Shown piece after piece: positions 37,960-38,724 of a stretch of DNA of 38,724 nucleotides (position 1 is its first letter; every line of letters begins with the position of its first letter). Made by a program: the position numbers and the translations under genes. This stretch comes from an uncultured Blastocatellia bacterium (GTDB taxonomy: Bacteria; Acidobacteriota; Blastocatellia; Chloracidobacteriales; Chloracidobacteriaceae), in NCBI GenBank assembly GCA_937934745.1, contig CALGZC010000045.1:1-38724 (forward strand), written 5' to 3'. The notes beneath the pieces are model-generated. The model made no database searches. It had not been told where the DNA came from and saw only the letters and a list, made by a program, of their open reading frames with translations.

Positions 37960-38724
37960 CTACGCCGCATCAATGCGTACTTTGTCTGCAAGCCCTAGGT
38001 CCTCCAGAGTCTGGCGCAGATTCGATGTCAGGCTCCCTACCACATCAGAGTTGACCGTCACCGAGAGATCAACGCTGACTTTGAGATCGGAGCCCGACCG
38101 AAGTTTGGGCAGGAGCTTCGTCCCTAGCCGATTCCACAGCTCGGGTGGAACGGAGCCGACAAGACGGATAGTCTTCGTCTGGATTCCAGGGGTGGGTGCC
38201 GGTTGAGGCTCGGGTTCGCCTGCCTGTGTCGTACTCGGCTCAGCAGACAGGGGACCTGGCCCAGCAACCAGCACCGGAGGACTTGGTTGCGGTTGCGGTG
38301 CCGAAGCCGGCTCGAAAACACCCGCCTTGAGCGCCTGCGCCTTGGCCTTGGTGAGAAGAAAGACTCCTGACTCGAAGGCGATCTCGTCGGTAGGGACCGG
38401 CTCTTTGAACCACAGCCGCTCGTAGGTTCCATCGGCTTTCTCGCCCGAGGCAAGCCCGAAGTCGCCATGCTCCACGAACTCGACGATCTTCCCCCGCAGG
38501 GTCGTGTCGGGGTCGAGCAGCCGCGTGAGCGAGCCGTTCAGGAAACTCTGCCGCAGGCTGCCCAACGGCCAAGCCCCGGATTCCTTCAGCGCGGGCGGCC
38601 AGTTCCGCTCGAGATAGCCTGCGCCAACCGAGTCGCTGAGTAACGCCTCGGACTTAAGGACGGCAATGACCCTGCCGCACAGCGTCTCGCCGCTCGAGGC
38701 GTGCGCGGCGCCGAGGTCAATCAC
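37960..38724 (-). CDS. C-terminal part of a probable defence-island ATPase (DUF499-like), partial
   Basis: The frame is open from the right edge to TAG at 37960, 254 codons; the first codon in the window is GTG but probably internal. The visible part starts with ALLSDSVGAGYLERNWPPAL and SLRQSFLNGSLTRLLDPDTT, then a Pro/Glu-rich linker (PQPQPSPPVLVAGPG) and a terminal domain with VPPELWNRLGTKLLPKLRSG and SLTSNLRQTLEDLGLADKVR. From memory this ending belongs to large AAA ATPases of the DUF499 type found beside DUF1156 methyltransferases and type III-like nucleases. I cannot see the ATPase motifs themselves, which would lie to the right. It ends 39 bases before the truncated nuclease. Confidence 0.6.
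   Translation of the reverse strand: MIDLGAAHASSGETLCGRVIAVLKSEALLSDSVGAGYLERNWPPALKESGAWPLGSLRQSFLNGSLTRLLDPDTTLRGKIVEFVEHGDFGLASGEKADGTYERLWFKEPVPTDEIAFESGVFLLTKAKAQALKAGVFEPASAPQPQPSPPVLVAGPGPLSAEPSTTQAGEPEPQPAPTPGIQTKTIRLVGSVPPELWNRLGTKLLPKLRSGSDLKVSVDLSVTVNSDVVGSLTSNLRQTLEDLGLADKVRIDAA

Overview
This window looks like a chromosomal segment of a GC-rich, free-living, probably Gram-negative bacterium. The mixture of genes (a sigma-54 activator with a long TPR sensor, an acylornithine-type arginine pathway, a GH63-type glucosidase and a large exopolysaccharide cluster) would fit an Acidobacteriota-like lineage such as Chloracidobacterium. That assignment is an inference from gene style only. 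No rRNA, tRNA or CRISPR array was seen.

Layout. (1) 1-692, minus: 5' part of a secreted IPT/TIG-repeat protein that runs off the left edge. (2) 991-2532, minus: UbiB/ABC1-family atypical kinase. (3) 2752-14102, plus: a long gene train that begins with a textbook -24/-12 (sigma-54) promoter. It holds a tiny Cys-rich membrane protein, clpS, an unknown membrane protein, clpA, an FAD oxidoreductase, a membrane-anchored unknown, a GH63-type glucosidase, aspS, a D-serine dehydratase-like PLP enzyme and a small membrane protein. (4) 14351-19175, minus: rfbG and rfbF (CDP-glucose 4,6-dehydratase and glucose-1-phosphate cytidylyltransferase), preceded by a 996-residue sigma-54 enhancer-binding protein. 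(5) 19463-20167, plus: a divergent secreted protein with a near-consensus sigma-54 element and a GACGTCAT direct repeat in front of it. (6) 20816-35538, minus: one almost gapless train of 15 genes. It starts with argR-argG, a small membrane protein, argH, an unknown P-loop protein, argC, argF', argB, and passes through an ATGA overlap into exopolysaccharide genes (FkbM methyltransferase, GT4, Wzy-like polymerase, epimerase, GT4, WcaF-like acetyltransferase, GT4). (7) 35614-38724: an accessory-looking right end with a noncoding stretch, an AT-rich secreted unknown gene, a 5'-truncated restriction nuclease remnant and the C-terminal part of a probable defence ATPase running off the right edge.

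How it works together. ClpS delivers N-degron proteins to ClpA, which unfolds them for ClpP (not in the window). The arg genes supply N-acetylglutamate phosphorylation (ArgB), reduction (ArgC), carbamoylation of acylornithine (ArgF') and the citrulline-to-arginine steps (ArgG, ArgH). ArgR has two ARG-box-like palindromes 21 bp apart overlapping a TTGACA promoter. The first acetylation, the aminotransferase and the deacylase are not here, so the unknown P-loop gene between argC and argH deserves attention. The polysaccharide genes carry sugar-nucleotide, transfer, modification and polymerisation functions. The sigma-54 activator sits beside rfbFG and near two sigma-54 elements, which suggests a local regulon.
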